Source of the DNA: Datisca glomerata
Taxonomy: Eukaryota > Streptophyta > Magnoliopsida > Cucurbitales > Datiscaceae
Direction: 5' to 3'
Assembly (NCBI GenBank): GCA_003255025.1
Contig: QANY01013656.1
Location: 839,816 to 903,815 of the forward strand
Length of the DNA: 64,000 nucleotides
Shown here: in pieces, positions 23,521 to 35,152 of the stretch
How the letters are laid out: every line of letters starts with the position of its first letter
Position numbering within the stretch: position 1 is the first letter of the stretch
Position numbers and translations under genes: made by a program
The notes under the pieces: generated by a model
Told to the model about the DNA's origin: nothing
Database searches by the model: none
What the model saw: only the letters and a program-made list of their open reading frames with translations

Positions 23521-25069
23521 ACCTCCTCTCAGCACTCATCTCACTGTCACAACAGCCCTATATAACCCTGTTTGGTCTGCTGTTATGCAGGCTGAGTATC
23601 AAGCATTGCTGAAGAACAATACTTGGACCTTGTTCCTCCATCTGCACACTATCAGCCAGTGACCAACAGATGGGTGTTTAAATTCAAACACAACCCAAAT
23701 GGCTCAGTTGATAAATGCAAGGTAAGATTGGCTGCCAAAAGGGTTCCAACATACTGCTAGTGTTTACTTCCTTGATACCTTCAGTCCAGTTATCAAACCT
23801 TGCACAATCCGCATTATGCTCACCTTAGTTGTTACAAAGGGTTGGGAAGTTCATCAACTTGACATTAATAATTCCTTCCTTCATGAAGATCTCAAAGAAA
23901 CAATTTATATGGTTCAACCACCAGGTTTTAAGGATCCCACTAGACCTAATTACCTGTGCAAACTCAATAAGGCCTTATATGGGTTGAGACAGGCACCATG
24001 TGCATGGTTTGATAAGCTCAAGCTTACTTTGCTGTCTTGGGGGTTCACTAATTCCATTTCAGACACTTCTTTGTTTTTGTCCTTCTCAGACAGTCACATG
24101 GTGTTGGTTCTCATACATGTTGATGATATCCTGGTCACTAGGAGCTGACTTTTTCTAGTTCAACATGTAATCTCTCATCTTGGTTCCCAATTCTCACTCA
24201 AGAACCTTGGTCCTCTGCATTACTTTCTGGGTTTTGAAGCTTTTCAGGATAACTCTGGCATCTACCTCACCCAAACTAAATATGCAACTGACTTACTTCT
24301 CAAAGCCAACATGTCTAATGCAAAAAGTAGCTCAACTCCAATGTGTCCTTCCTATAAGCTCCAAGCAGTAGGTTCACCTTCTCTAATCCCACTCTTTATA
24401 GAAGCATTATAGGATCCTTGTAGTATCTCACCTTATCCAGGCCTGACATTGCCTTTGCTGTCAACAAGCTTAGTCAGTTCCTTTCTAAGCCAACTGTTGA
24501 TCACTAGAAAGCTTGCAAACGAGTCCTTCGATACATTAAAGGAACAACACAACTTGGGTTAAACTTTACACCAGCTTCCACTCTTTTTGTACAATGCTTC
24601 TCTGATGCAGACTGGGCAAGTTCACTGGATGACAAGAAGTCAACCACTGGCTTTTGTGTGTTCCTAGACAATAATCTCATCACTTGGAGCCCTAGAAAAC
24701 AACGGGTTGTAGCAAGATCCAGCAAAGAATTAGAATATCGTGCTTTAGCTCTTGCTGCTTCTGAAATCTTGTGGCTTAAATCTCTCTTTACAGAATTAAA
24801 ACTCTTACTGTCTTCTACTCCCATTATCTGGTGTGACACCCAGAGTGCAAATGCTCTTGCCTGCAACCCTGTGTTCCATTCTAGGTCGAAGCATATTGAA
24901 CTCGACATCCATTTTATCAGAGAGAATATCCTTTCTAAGCAACTGGAAATGTGCTATATCCCTTCTATTTCACAAGTCGCAGACATCCTCACCAATCTAC
25001 TGTCATCTCAGTTCAGTATTCTTATTTCCAAGCTTCATCTGACTGCTTCCCCATATCGCTTGAGGGGGG
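23520..25069 (+). pseudogene. Copia B reverse transcriptase and RNase H
   Basis: RT is recognisable from about 23,600 (WVFKFKHNPNGSVDKCK) and in 23,816-24,148 (VHQLDINNSFLHEDLKETIY, GLRQAPCAWFDKL). The catalytic box reads HVDDILV rather than YVDD. After stops, the connection region (24,180-24,560) and RNase H follow: SDADWASSLDDKKSTTGFCV, ARSSKELEYRALALAASEI, and CDTQSANALACNPVFHSRSK in 24,658-25,089. The frame is interrupted near 24,147 and 24,412. Confidence 0.82.
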
Positions 25070-25520
25070 TATTGGCCAATATATTTTAGACAGTGATGAC
25101 TTGGCTCCTACTTTACCACATCATTGCCCAAATGGAGCGCCACAGAACAATTCATCTACTTCCACCAAACACATTGTAATTGGCTCAACTCATAAAAAAT
25201 TATAGTTATTTGATTCTTGCTTCTCATTGGAAAACAGCCTCCATCCAATAGAAATGCAACACTAGTCTTCTAGAATATTCCCTAGCTAACCTCCTATCTC
25301 ACGGGTCCCTTCCCCTTTAGATTGAGTAATGACTGGATCAATGATTATCCAATCATTACCTAATCTAACTAGCTCATTAATTGGTCTTAGAAATTCATTA
25401 TTGTATGTAATATATATATCTTACTCTATTCCTTGTAATAGGTTAGAAAAACAGAATTCAATAGACAGAAAACATTCTCCAACATCTTCTTCTTCATTCT
25501 CTCTGTTTTCTTTCTTATCT
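25070..25520 (+). repeat. 3' LTR of copia B
   Basis: 451 bp, tattggcc to ttcttatct, preceded by the purine tract tgagggggg (25,061-25,069) and followed by the target duplication tgacc. Confidence 0.88.
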
Positions 25521-25525
25521 TGACC

Positions 25526-26739
25526 GAAAATGAAGACATAACTCTTTTAACGTATGGTACCTAAAGCTTGCTAATGAGACTCCTCATATTGACCATGTGG
25601 ATAGCCTTTTAGGTCTGAGCTCCTCATTATGATGGTATTAAGCTTTACATGTGACTGAAAACAATTGACATGTCCCCAAAACTCACGCACCATTAAACAC
25701 GGTCATCCATCCATCAATAACATTTAGATAATCCATTTGACAAGCATCAAATTAGGTCTAGTGTCAATGTCAACAATCTCCCTTATAAAAACTACACTCC
25801 TAGTCAATTTGAATTCTTTTGTTTAAGAGTTTGAAAGTAAGTTCATCTCAACCTTATAGACATTTTACTCATTTTTTTTACTAAAACATTGACTTAAGCA
25901 TGGAAGGATCGGGAAAGTATGCACTCTCATGTGCGCGCTAGTAGCATTTGAGTTATGTCTCATCCTTTGTGCGTGAGATCTCTAAATACAATATGATTAC
26001 TGTGCCTTACAAATTTCAGGTATAACACTAACATTAATCAGTAATTAATATTAGTGAAAACGGTCCGTCTAGGTAGTGGTACTCATTTTTAGATATAACA
26101 CGTAGTGTTCAACAAGGCTACAAGAAATGTGTCGTTTATCGTAAGTTAAAAATCAGTTCTAGGTTGATCTAAGTTTATTTGGGTTTAAAATGTTAATTAT
26201 GTATAATTTGAGATACCAATCATAAATATAGTATTTCCTTTATGCTTTTCAATTTCATAATAACTGATAATGTATTTGATGAAACAAATATATATAATAA
26301 CACTCTTAAAGCATAGAATTATTATTAATCATTAACTGTCATAGTAGGGGGCGGGGAATAAGTGTGTGAAACAACTTTTAATCTAACTCTAACGTTTAGT
26401 ATGAGTAGAGAAGTCAAGTGGTGAGTTTGAGTTTACCCATTAAATTCACACGTTAGATTTTTATTACTCATACTCAATCCATACTTATGTTAAATTTTAT
26501 GGGTTGTATGAGTAATACTCATTAAGACATGAGTATACCCAATGGGTACTCATATTATTTTTTGTTTGTTTTGGAACTAAAAGGCTATTCTTCAATTTTT
26601 CTTTTTTCTATTCAAAATAATTTTATTATCATCATTCACTTCTCCCTCTTCACCGAACTATTACAATGGAGATCAAGAGTTATGTTATAATCACTCTCTC
26701 TGAAAAAGTCAACAAAATGGTTAATTTCTTATAAACCTA
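25526..26739. other. Intergenic, no features recognised
   Basis: AT-rich. Around 26,390-26,560 there are several short mutually inverted motifs (tgagtaatactcat, ccaatgggtactcat), a hint of an old foldback transposon, but no clear ends. No gene is supported. Confidence 0.4.
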
Positions 26740-27362
26740 ATAAAATCGATGAATTTTAGTTTGATTATTTCTATTATAAAATTGACGATCCAATTTGGTT
26801 CGATTGTAAAACTAAGGAACTATAGTTTAGTTATTCAACTATCAAAATGACGATCCAGTTTGATTTGATTGTATAATTAATGAATTTAAGATCTATTTGG
26901 CTATAAAATTGATGAGTTTTAGTGTTATTCAAATGTTAAATTGATGAATTTTAGTTTTGGTTTTCAATTGATGATTCTGTTTGATTTGATGAATTCTAAT
27001 TTGGTTCAATTATAAAATTGATGAATTTTAGTATTAGTTACTCGATTATAAAATTGACGATTCAGTTTGGTTAAGGCGTAAAATTGATGTTTTTAGTTTG
27101 ATTATTCAATTATAAAATTGACAATTCATTTTAATTCCGTTACAAAAAAATTAATTTCATTTTTGTTTGATTATAAAATTGATGAATGTTAGTGTTATTC
27201 GATTGTAAAATTGATAAATTATGGTTCAAGTCGATTATAAAATTGATAAATTTTAATTTGACTATACAATTCATGATTCAGTTTAGTTTCATTATAAATT
27301 TGATAAATTTTAATTTGACTATACAATTCATGATTCAGTTTAGTTTCATTATAAATTTGATA
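26740..27362. repeat. Degenerate AT-rich minisatellite
   Basis: About ten imperfect units of roughly 50-66 bp built on ttataaaattgatgaatttt and cgattcagtttggtt. The last two units are an almost exact 57-bp tandem copy (ttttaatttgactatac at 27,251 and 27,308). It directly precedes repeat X and the Tat LTR. Confidence 0.7.
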
Positions 27363-27534
27363 AAATTCAGTTGCTAATCATAAGTGAAAAATAGAATTAT
27401 ATCACAGTTTTCATTATGTATTATTATCCTTAGGAAGGGAATAAAAAGGAAAATGAGTTTTATGGTTACCCACTTAATTAAAACTCACACTCACATGTAA
27501 TATTTGAACCTCATCCATTAAGCTAAATGCCCGT
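27363..27534 (+). repeat. Repeat X, left copy, flanking the Tat 5' LTR
   Basis: About 170 bp that recur at 43,799-43,974 in reverse orientation. Shared landmarks include aatcataagtgaaaaatag, ttattatccttagg and catccattaagctaaatg. The left copy ends cccgt, directly at the LTR start, so the element may have inserted into X here. X codes for nothing I recognise. Confidence 0.7.
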
Positions 27535-28139
27535 TGAATTAGTAAAAAATACTTCACTGTCACGGGGAACAAAAGGGACTCACCCCGTACTCATGAGAAG
27601 CGTCGAGAAAGTAGAAACGGATGATTGGCTTAAGTCGCAAGACATCTCGAGAATCGGAGATCATCGCCTCCAGAACAGAAACTGACATCTCGAGAACGGG
27701 AGATCATCACCTCCAAAACGGGAACTGACATCTCGAGAATGGGAGATCATTGCCTCCTGAACGGGAACCGACATCTCAAGAATGGGAGATCATTGCCTCC
27801 AAAAAGGAGACTGGCATCTCGAGAACGGGGAATCATTACCTCTTGGACGGGACAGAACATCAGAACAGAAATGAGGGTTTAGACTGACAGTCAAGTGGCC
27901 ATAATTGATTAGGTAAGACTGCATCATTTGGACAAGATAGATTGGTTAGTCATTAAGTGATTCTGACTAATTAGCTCGGAACCACATGGAACTGCTATGT
28001 GATAGTGATTGATGGGCGGCTGAGTGTGACAGATGTAAGATAAAGAAGAAAGAAGATCCCACGAATGGGTGTTATGCTAGACCTAACATCACCTGATATT
28101 TTGATTATTATTTGGTTATTTTTACGCATGTAATTGGGG

Positions 28140-28190
<51 letters not shown>

Positions 28191-28319
28191 TTNTTGAACT
28201 ATAGAGGATTTTTGGGATCATTAAGCATTTTTTTACGTATCGTAAATGCAAATACAATTTTCATCCACATCAATATATTTTTCTCTTAATCTTGAGGAGG
28301 ACGAGAAAAATCCTTTACA
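27535..28319 (+). repeat. Tat 5' LTR with internal 43-bp array and microsatellite
   Basis: 785 bp, from tgaattagtaaaaaatac to tcctttaca. Five tandem 43-bp units (27,641-27,855) begin gacatctcgagaa and include gggagatcat and cctcc. A (ta)n(ga)n microsatellite (28,142-28,190) with one ambiguous base at 28,193 lies near the end. The inverted LTR at 43,973-44,761 lacks the microsatellite expansion. Confidence 0.8.
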
Positions 28320-28338
28320 TTTTGGTGCTTTCCCTGAG
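28320..28338 (+). other. Candidate primer-binding site of the Tat element
   Basis: ttttggtgctttccctgag follows the LTR end. Its place and the TTGGTGC start fit plant gypsy primer sites. The tRNA is not identified. Confidence 0.5.
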
Positions 28339-28889
28339 AGCTTGATAAAAAGGCTCAAGATACCTACCCTAAAAAATCATAAACATACCTGAAGCAAATC
28401 TAACACGACTCTAAATGGAAACAACAGGCCTAGAAATAAAGACGAGCATGCATATTAATCGACCCCGCCCACGAGAATGCTATAGAAGATTCTTAACGGG
28501 ATGCACGAGATGGAAAGAAGGAATACTGAAGTGATGCATAATGCATGGTAGAATGTGCAAGAGAAAATCAACATGTTACAATAAGAACTCGCGAAAACAC
28601 GAGCAGAAGTAAGCCAACGGGTGACTGATGATGAATATGAAACCCACTTTGAGGGTGAGCAATGAGACGAAAGGCAAGGGGACCGCGAGAATGACAGGAT
28701 CATACGACGATAAGAAGAATTCCAATAGCGAAATCTTGTGAAGAAAACTACGGGAGAGGTTTGGCCACCCTAAATCATGTCAAAAGAAGCAGTCGAGGAG
28801 CTGTTCAACCAAAAGATGCTAGAGATAAGAAATCTCGGGAGTACATGAAAAAGGTACCTCGAGTCTCTTATTAGGAAACTGTTAGGCGC

Positions 28890-29470
28890 AGAAGTTCAAG
28901 CAATACCCGTACCCAAAAAATTCACCGTGCCCAGGTTCAAATATTACGAAGGAAAGTCTAATCCTGCAGACCATCTCCGACGATTCAAACAGGACATGGC
29001 GCTGTACCAAAATGATGACAAGATGATGTGTAGAATGTTCCCCACCTGCTTAAACGGGATGGCTTTGAAGTAGTACCACTCCTTACCAATGCACTCAATC
29101 ACTAACTTCGCTACTATTTCCTTATTTTTTATAGAATAATACTCAACATACCGTAGCATCATGGAACACTCATAACATCTAATGATAATCTCCACTAAGG
29201 AAGGGGAGTCCCTGCGAGAATACAATCATCGCTTCAAAGATGAAATGGTCAATATCAAGAACTGCGATGAACGGTTCGCCAGATTGGCCTTCCAATGAGG
29301 TCTGGTCCTGGAATTGCCTTTCTTTGAGGACGTGTTCAAAGTAAAGCCCATTTCCATGGCAGAAGTTTTTCAATGGGCACGTGCTTATATTGTGTTGGAG
29401 GAAGAGAAACGAGGTATATGAAGAACGGTTGAACGGAAGGAAGAAGAATCTCAGAAGCGGGAAAGAAGCT
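28890..29470 (+). pseudogene. Tat gag capsid region, broken
   Basis: Conceptual translation from about 28,915 gives FTVPRFKYYEGKSNPADHLR and FKQDMALYQNDDKMMCRMF, then, after stops, EGESLREYNHRF. These are the blocks of the plant gypsy capsid (Retrotrans_gag) domain. At least two stops interrupt it, one replacing the conserved Trp after NGMALK. Confidence 0.75.
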
Positions 29471-29967
29471 CAAGACGTGAAGGGAGGAAGCATGACGAAA
29501 CAGAAAGAGTGGATGGAAGAAGGCCTAACAGAACTAGAATTCCTAATGGAGGCGAGATTTTGACAGAATCCACCCGAGGGACAAGATCTACACACCATTG
29601 ACCATACCAGTCAACCAAATACTAAAGACAATCAAAGATGAACCTTGGTTGAAAGACCAGCCCTGTTCACTAAGGAACCTAGCTACATAGACAAAGATAA
29701 ATATTGCTCCTATCATAAGAGCAGCAGACATTACACGCGAGACTGCTTCCAGCTCAAAGACTATATTGAACAACTTATCAAAGAAGGGTACCTTAGCCAG
29801 TTTGTGAGAATAGATTAACAGAAAGGCCAGATTGAGAAAGAAAATTGGGAAGAGGATAAGAAGAATAAGGGGAAACAACCCCTACGCATCGTCGACACGA
29901 TTATAGCATTAACCGAGCAAGAAGGGATGAAAAAAAGGAAAGGAAGATATACTGCAAAAAGCCAGAG

Positions 29968-30522
29968 TTGGAAAGATATCAGCTGAAGCACTCAATTAGC
30001 AACGGGGACTCGCCACTTGTGTTCAGTGACTCTGATCTAGAAAATGATGAGCACCACAATGATGCCCTCATTATTTCAATTCAGGTTGGCAACTGCTTAT
30101 TAAGGAGAGTTTTGGTAGACGATGGAAGCGCAATAAACATCTTATATCGGGAAACCGTAAAGAAAATGTCCATAAGTGATAAAAAATTTCAAGGAACATC
30201 ACAGCCATTGATCGAATTCAATGGAGCCATTAGCTATTCAGAAGGAACTGTAATGTTCCCAGTAAGTGCAGAACTGTTTAACCATATGAGTGAATTCATG
30301 GTGCTGGGAACAACTTACTCGTACAATGCATTCCTAGGAAGGACTTGGCTCCATAAAATGAAAGGTGTACCCTCAACATTTTACCAAGTGTTGAAATACC
30401 CTTCCCTAGAAAGTGAAAATAATAAAAGGCAACCAAGCCGCGACTTGTATCTGTTCAGTGACTACTATAGAATCTGCAAAGAAAAAGCCAGAGAAAAGGT
30501 TGATGGACCCACGCATATATAG
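29968..30522 (+). pseudogene. Tat protease region
   Basis: A 184-residue open stretch with the aspartic-protease signature at residues 48-59 (VLVDDGSAINIL; the family norm is VLVD-x-GSS-x-[ND]IL) and the second block FLGRTWLHKMKGVPSTFYQV near residues 127-146. It would cleave the polyprotein. It is cut off from gag and RT by stops. Confidence 0.8.
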
Positions 30523-30779
30523 TAATTACACAAAGACGGACAGGATAACCCAAGGTACGAGGAAGGAGAGGAAATGCATCCTTTATGCTTAGAGAATAAG
30601 ACCCAGAAGATAACAAACATTGGTGCCCGTCTCGAAGAAAGTGAGAAAACAAAGTTGATAGAATTCCTAAGGGAAAACAAAGATGTGTCCGCGACAGTAG
30701 CACAGGAGATGTCCAGCCTAAAGGAAATCATCTGTCACAAGTTAAACACTAACCCACTATGAAACCTGTGAAAAAAAAA

Positions 30780-31460
30780 AGATAAGCTTCATCCCTGAAA
30801 GGAATAAAGTGATCAAAGAAGAAGTTGAGAAGCTCTTAGCGGCATGTTTCATCATAGAGGTGAAATACCCTGAATGGCTTGCTAACGTAGTAATGGTGCG
30901 AAAAAAGATGGAAAGTGGAGAATCTACGTCGACTTCACTGACCTAAACGAAGCATGCCCCAAAGATGAATACTCGCTGCCAAGGATAGATCAAATGGTAG
31001 ACGTCACTACTAGGCACGAACTGCTCAGCTTCATGGACGCTTACTCAGGTTACAATCAGGTAAGGATGTTCCAACCCGATCAGGAAAAGACTTCCTTCAT
31101 TACTGAGTACGGCGTCTATTGCTAGAAAGTCATGCCCTTTGGGCTAAAGAATGTTGGCACGACTTATCAAAGGTGGGTGAAAAAAGTTTTTCGCGAGCAA
31201 ATTGGAAAAAATATGGAAGTCTATGTTGATGAAATGCTGGTCAAAAGTAAGAAGCGGGGACATGGCATTCAGGACCTTGAAGAAGCATTTTCTGTTCTAA
31301 GGCAAAATTCCATGAAGCTCAATCTGGAGAAATGCACTTTTGGGGTGTCAGTGGAAAAGTTCCTTGGACAGATAATTACAAAACGGGGAATCGAGGTAAA
31401 CCCGGACCAAGTGAAGGAAATTATGGAAATGAGGTCCCAGCAAAACCTCAAAGAAATCTA
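30780..31460 (+). pseudogene. Tat reverse transcriptase, broken
   Basis: RT motifs lie in order across two frames: VEKLLAACFIIEVKYPEWLA, a frameshift near 30,900, YVDFTDLNEACPKDEYSLP, SFMDAYSGYNQVRM, a stop near 31,123 just before VMPFGLKN, then YVDEMLVKS. The last Asp of the catalytic YVDD is Glu here. KCTFGVSVEKFLGQIITKRG, the usual connection, follows. Confidence 0.82.
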
Positions 31461-31599
31461 GGGGCTAAAGGGAAGATTGGTCGTCATAAACAGGTTCATC
31501 TCTAGGTCAATGGACCGATGCAAACCTTTTTTCGAGAGATTATAGAAAATTCTGTGAGTGATTGGAATGAAGACCGTGAATAAACGTTTACAAAAGTTA

Positions 31600-31961
31600 A
31601 AGAGTACCTAACTACCCCCCATTTACTCTCCAAACATATTCCAGGCGAACAACTTATGTTATGCGTAGTCGTTTCAATGGGGGCAGTCAATACGGTACTC
31701 ATCAAAGAAGAACAAAGGAAGCATAAGCTTGTATTCTTTGTAAGTAAAAGCCTTGTAGCAGCTGAAACAAGGTATAAACGAATGGAGAAACTAGTATTAG
31801 CGGTTATGACTGCAACACGAAAGCTGAGGCCCTACTTCCAAGCCCACAACATCAAAGTATTGACCGAATCTCCCATTAAAAGCCTTCTGAACTTGATAGA
31901 GACAAGCAGAAGAATGGAAAAATGATCAATTGCGCTGAACCAATACGACATCAGCTACGAA
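31600..31961 (+). pseudogene. Tat first RNase H, truncated by rearrangement
   Basis: 31,656-31,925 encodes the gypsy RNase H-type domain after RT (MGAVNTVLIKEEQRKHKLVF, AAETRYKRMEKLVLAVMTA, then SPIKSLLNLIETSRRMEK). A stop is followed by LNQYDISYE, where homology to the element ends at about 31,961. Confidence 0.75.
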
Positions 31962-32306
31962 AATGATCAATAAATTTTCAAAATAGAATATTTTGTTTGG
32001 GATATAAACATACCCTTTTTTTATTTTAGAGTACTTTTTTCACTAATTACCATTATTTCCTTTCTTCCTTCATTACTAATCAAATAGAAAAGGAATGATC
32101 ATGGATGGTAACTAGTTCAAACAAGTGTCACTTAAATGATCAATAAATTTTCAAAATGGAACATTTTGTTTGGGATATAAATATACCCTTTTTTATTTTG
32201 GAGTACTTCGTTCACTAATTATCATTATTTTCTTTCTTCTTTTATTGCTAATCAAATAGCAAATGAATGATCATAGATGGTAACTAGTTCAAACAAGTGT
32301 CACTAA
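31962..32306 (+). repeat. Two 173-bp tandem units at the left breakpoint
   Basis: Units start aatgatcaataaatttt at 31,962 and 32,135 and end near aactagttcaaacaagtgtc. The motifs aatgatcaataaa and taactagttcaaac also occur, reverse-complemented, at the right breakpoint (50,044-50,085). Confidence 0.75.
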
Positions 32307-33164
32307 AATAACAACAAGATTTAAAAAAATGAAAAGGCTCGTGAGAACATTAAATATTTCCAAAGCTCAAATATTTGCATAATCTTTATATAGATATTTA
32401 ACTCCCTATTTTATGTATTTTTATGTATGAGAAATTATCATGGGAGATTTTTACATCAAATGTACACTCTCAACCAATTAAAAGGCATATTGAGTTAACT
32501 TTGCACCCTCAATGGGCTTTATCACCATCCTCATTAATGAGTTGATGACAAAGACATCTCATTATCAAATTTGTAAGAAAATTATCAATACAAAAAATAA
32601 ACCTCAAGATTAAAAGTAAAAGATGAAAAATGATGAACAAACACTTATATATGGAAAAGGAAACAAAGACTATGCACTATAAGAGCATGAAGGAGAGAGA
32701 ATGAAGAATAAAGAACAAAATAATGTAATTAGCTAATGTGCAAGAAATTTAAACTACCTTAAAAAAAGAATAGGAGAAGATGAATAGGTGAATAGAAATG
32801 TGAGCTCTCTTTCTTTCTATCTTGAAAATTCTCTCCTATTTCTCACACTCTTTCTCTAAAAAGATATCATCTCCTTCTCTCTTAAGACCTCTCTTTCTCT
32901 CTACTATAATGACCTTCCTTCAAGTGAACTCCTCTCTAGTTAGAGACAAATTTAAGACTTCACTTTTCACTGTCATTTTACTCTTTTTTTAGTTTTTTAG
33001 TCCTTGAACTTTTTCCTTATATTTTTAGTTCCTAGTCTATTTATCTATTTTATACATTGGGATTTTTTTTATTTTTCAAAAAAAGCACACATTATCTTAA
33101 ACTAGTAAATAGGCTAATAAATAAAATATGTATATTTAAATTATTAGACCAGACATAATATAAT
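32307..33164. other. AT-rich, no gene
   Basis: A CT-rich patch (32,800-32,950, many tctctc motifs) stands out, otherwise only poly-A/T tracts are seen. Nothing codes. Confidence 0.4.
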
Positions 33165-33655
33165 ATCAACGTGTAGTAACTAACATAAATGATAAAATTG
33201 AAAAGAAATTTAAAAAATAAATAGAAAAGAAAATGAAAAAATATAATAGAAAATAAAAAGAACTGCGAAACCTGAGAGTCTAAAATTATATGAAAACTAA
33301 TAAAAATAATCTAATTCTTTTTTTATTTCTTTTCTACAAAATATAGTATCAACATGTAGAAACTAACATAAATGATAAAATTGAAAAGAAATTAAAAAAA
33401 TACATAGAAAAGAAAATGAAAAAATGTAATAGAAAATAAAAAGAAGTGCAAAACCTCAGAGTTTAAAAGTATATGACAACTAATAAAAAAATCTAATTCT
33501 TTTTATTTATTTTCTATTACACTTTTATTTTTCTTTTCATTTTATTTGATAAAAATTTAATAACTAACATATTTAATAAAATTGTAAAGCACTTAAAAAA
33601 TACATAGAAAAGAAAATGAAAAAAATGTAATAGGAAATAAAAAAAGTGAAAAACC
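33165..33655 (+). repeat. Three tandem units of about 183-200 bp
   Basis: Units contain taacataaatgataaaatt (33,181; 33,364; a diverged one at 33,565), tagaaaagaaaatgaaaaaa and acctgagagtctaaaatta. A related partial copy lies in reverse orientation at 50,590-50,690, outside the right half of the Tat element. Confidence 0.7.
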
Positions 33656-34238
33656 TGGGAGTCGAATTCATGCTCATTGAGCATGAGCAAATCATGTTGG
33701 CTATAGAGAAGGACCATGCAGTCAAGCCCAACGTCCTTGCAAGTTTTTGTTTAGCTAATATTTAATAAGGTTTTCTTCGGATTCCGGCTCTAAGTTCCAT
33801 TTCGGGCGAAACAAACTCCTTCCGGCCAAAACATTCCATTTCGGCATGAATTGACAGAAATTTTGGCCAGAAATTTTACCCTCCGCATTTCATTCCGTTC
33901 TCATGCCGGAACCAGAATATTTTGACTATTTCGATCGGAAGGGAATGAAATCATTTACTAAGCTAAAAACGTGAACTGTATCGAAATAAAAGTTGATTGC
34001 CCACCAATATGTGGTGTGTCATTCTGACGACCGAAGAGAATGGTAATGAATTCAATATATGATATTCTAGTTCACAATCTTACTACAAATATTTTATCAT
34101 CGGGAAGTTTTAGACCGCCAAGTCTAGTAGAGTTAAATTGGGAGCCGATGGTAAAAGCATAATTAAATAATTAAGATGATTAAAAAGAAATTGTTTAACG
34201 TAAAGTATTGAATAATATTAATGGTAAGTTGTAATACA
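33656..34238. other. Spacer with a foldback-like cattcc/ggaatg block
   Basis: 33,775-33,965 has repeated ccggc, ggccaaaa, cattcc and ggaatga motifs in both orientations, resembling a decayed MITE, but without clear ends. The rest is unassigned. Confidence 0.3.
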
Positions 34239-34255
34239 TTTAGGTAACAAACTTT

Positions 34256-35152
34256 TTTAAGATAAAAACCAATTTTCATTAATGAACAGAATTACAACAG
34301 AACAAGATCTAAACAAAATTATCAGATCTAAATATAAATAAACAATTACAAGTGTCAGATAAAACCCATTTAGATCTACTCACGTACATTGAAGGAAACA
34401 TGTGCATGTACAACACACAAAAATAGAGCACATATGGAATGTTCCATAGGTCCTCTATCATCTAAACCTGGCTTGACCAACTAACACTACAAAAGCATAT
34501 TTATATGAAGAAAAATAATCTTGAACTGAACTAGGACACCCGACTACGTTAGCAGATAGAAGAAGCACCAAAACATCAAAGCTGCCCGACCCGAAGAGAA
34601 TATAACCCCACCAAGGACCTGAGAACTGGTGGACTAAAATCTACACAACTGGAAGACAACAAAACCTTTCAGAACGGAAGAAAAACTCTGCAGAAAACCA
34701 AAAAATGCAATAGCAGATCTACAAAAGGAGAAAAAACAGAGAATGAAATAGAAAAGAAAATGAGGGGAAATAGAGGAGGGGGAGAAGGGTGAAGAACAAA
34801 CAGGGAGAGGGAAAAGAAGAGACAGAGAGGGGAGGGAAGCGGAAAATTAGGGGAGAAGGGCATGGGAAAAGGGAGGAAGAAGGAGAGAAAGAGAAAAAGG
34901 GGAGAAATGAGAGAATGAATAAGGAAACATGAGGGGGAAAAGAGAGAAAGCGATGAAGAAAGGGACGATATATGGGGATAAAGAGAAAAAGAGAAGAAGG
35001 AGGAGGAAAAGAGTAAAAACAAGGGGTGGGGACCAAAAAGGAAGGAAGTATGGTTCATAGGGACACCAAGGGAGCTCTCCCCGTGAGGCGTTAGGGTAGA
35101 GAGAGAGAGAGGTGCTTCGGGAGAGAGGCTTCAAGAGAGTTCTTGAACTCCT
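34256..35152 (-). mobile_element. Short non-LTR retroposon with 17-bp target duplication
   Basis: tttaggtaacaaacttt (34,239-34,255) and tttaggcaacaaacttt (35,153-35,169) are 17-bp direct repeats with one mismatch. Between them, the minus strand starts with a CT-rich 5' region (ctctctctctctaccctaac) and ends with a short A-run (ttatcttaaaaaa). Long direct repeats plus an A-tail indicate target-primed reverse transcription. No RT is encoded, so it is probably an internally deleted LINE or a SINE-like passenger. Apparent Pro/Phe/Ser-rich frames here are artefacts of the pyrimidine tract. Confidence 0.65.

Larger units (their letters stand above)
20170..25520 (+). mobile_element. Ty1/copia element B, complete, 5.35 kb, LTRs TA..CT
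   Basis: LTRs at 20,170-20,602 and 25,070-25,520 flank a decayed gag-pol. The duplicated target tgacc is seen at 20,165-20,169 and 25,521-25,525 and fixes the LTR ends as tattg...ttatct, not TG...CA. A Met-tRNA primer site abuts the 5' LTR and a purine tract (tgagggggg) the 3' LTR. By hand count the LTRs differ at about 9% of positions, so B is probably older than A. Many stops and frameshifts interrupt gag-pol. Confidence 0.92.
27535..31961 (+). mobile_element. Ty3/gypsy (Tat-type) element, left half
   Basis: Contains the 5' LTR (27,535-28,319), leader, gag, protease, RT and first RNase H in order, then ends abruptly at about 31,961 in the RNase H tail (QYDISYE). The continuation, a second RNase H, integrase and 3' LTR, is found inverted at 43,973-50,045 starting at TLADFIADF, just a few residues further along the expected protein. 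The two halves are therefore probably one element split by an inversion. The coding part has multiple frameshifts. Confidence 0.8.

Noticed and set aside
27641..27855. Regularly spaced 43-bp repeats that could suggest a CRISPR array
   Set aside because: The units are directly abutting without unique spacers, diverged, and lie inside a plant LTR.
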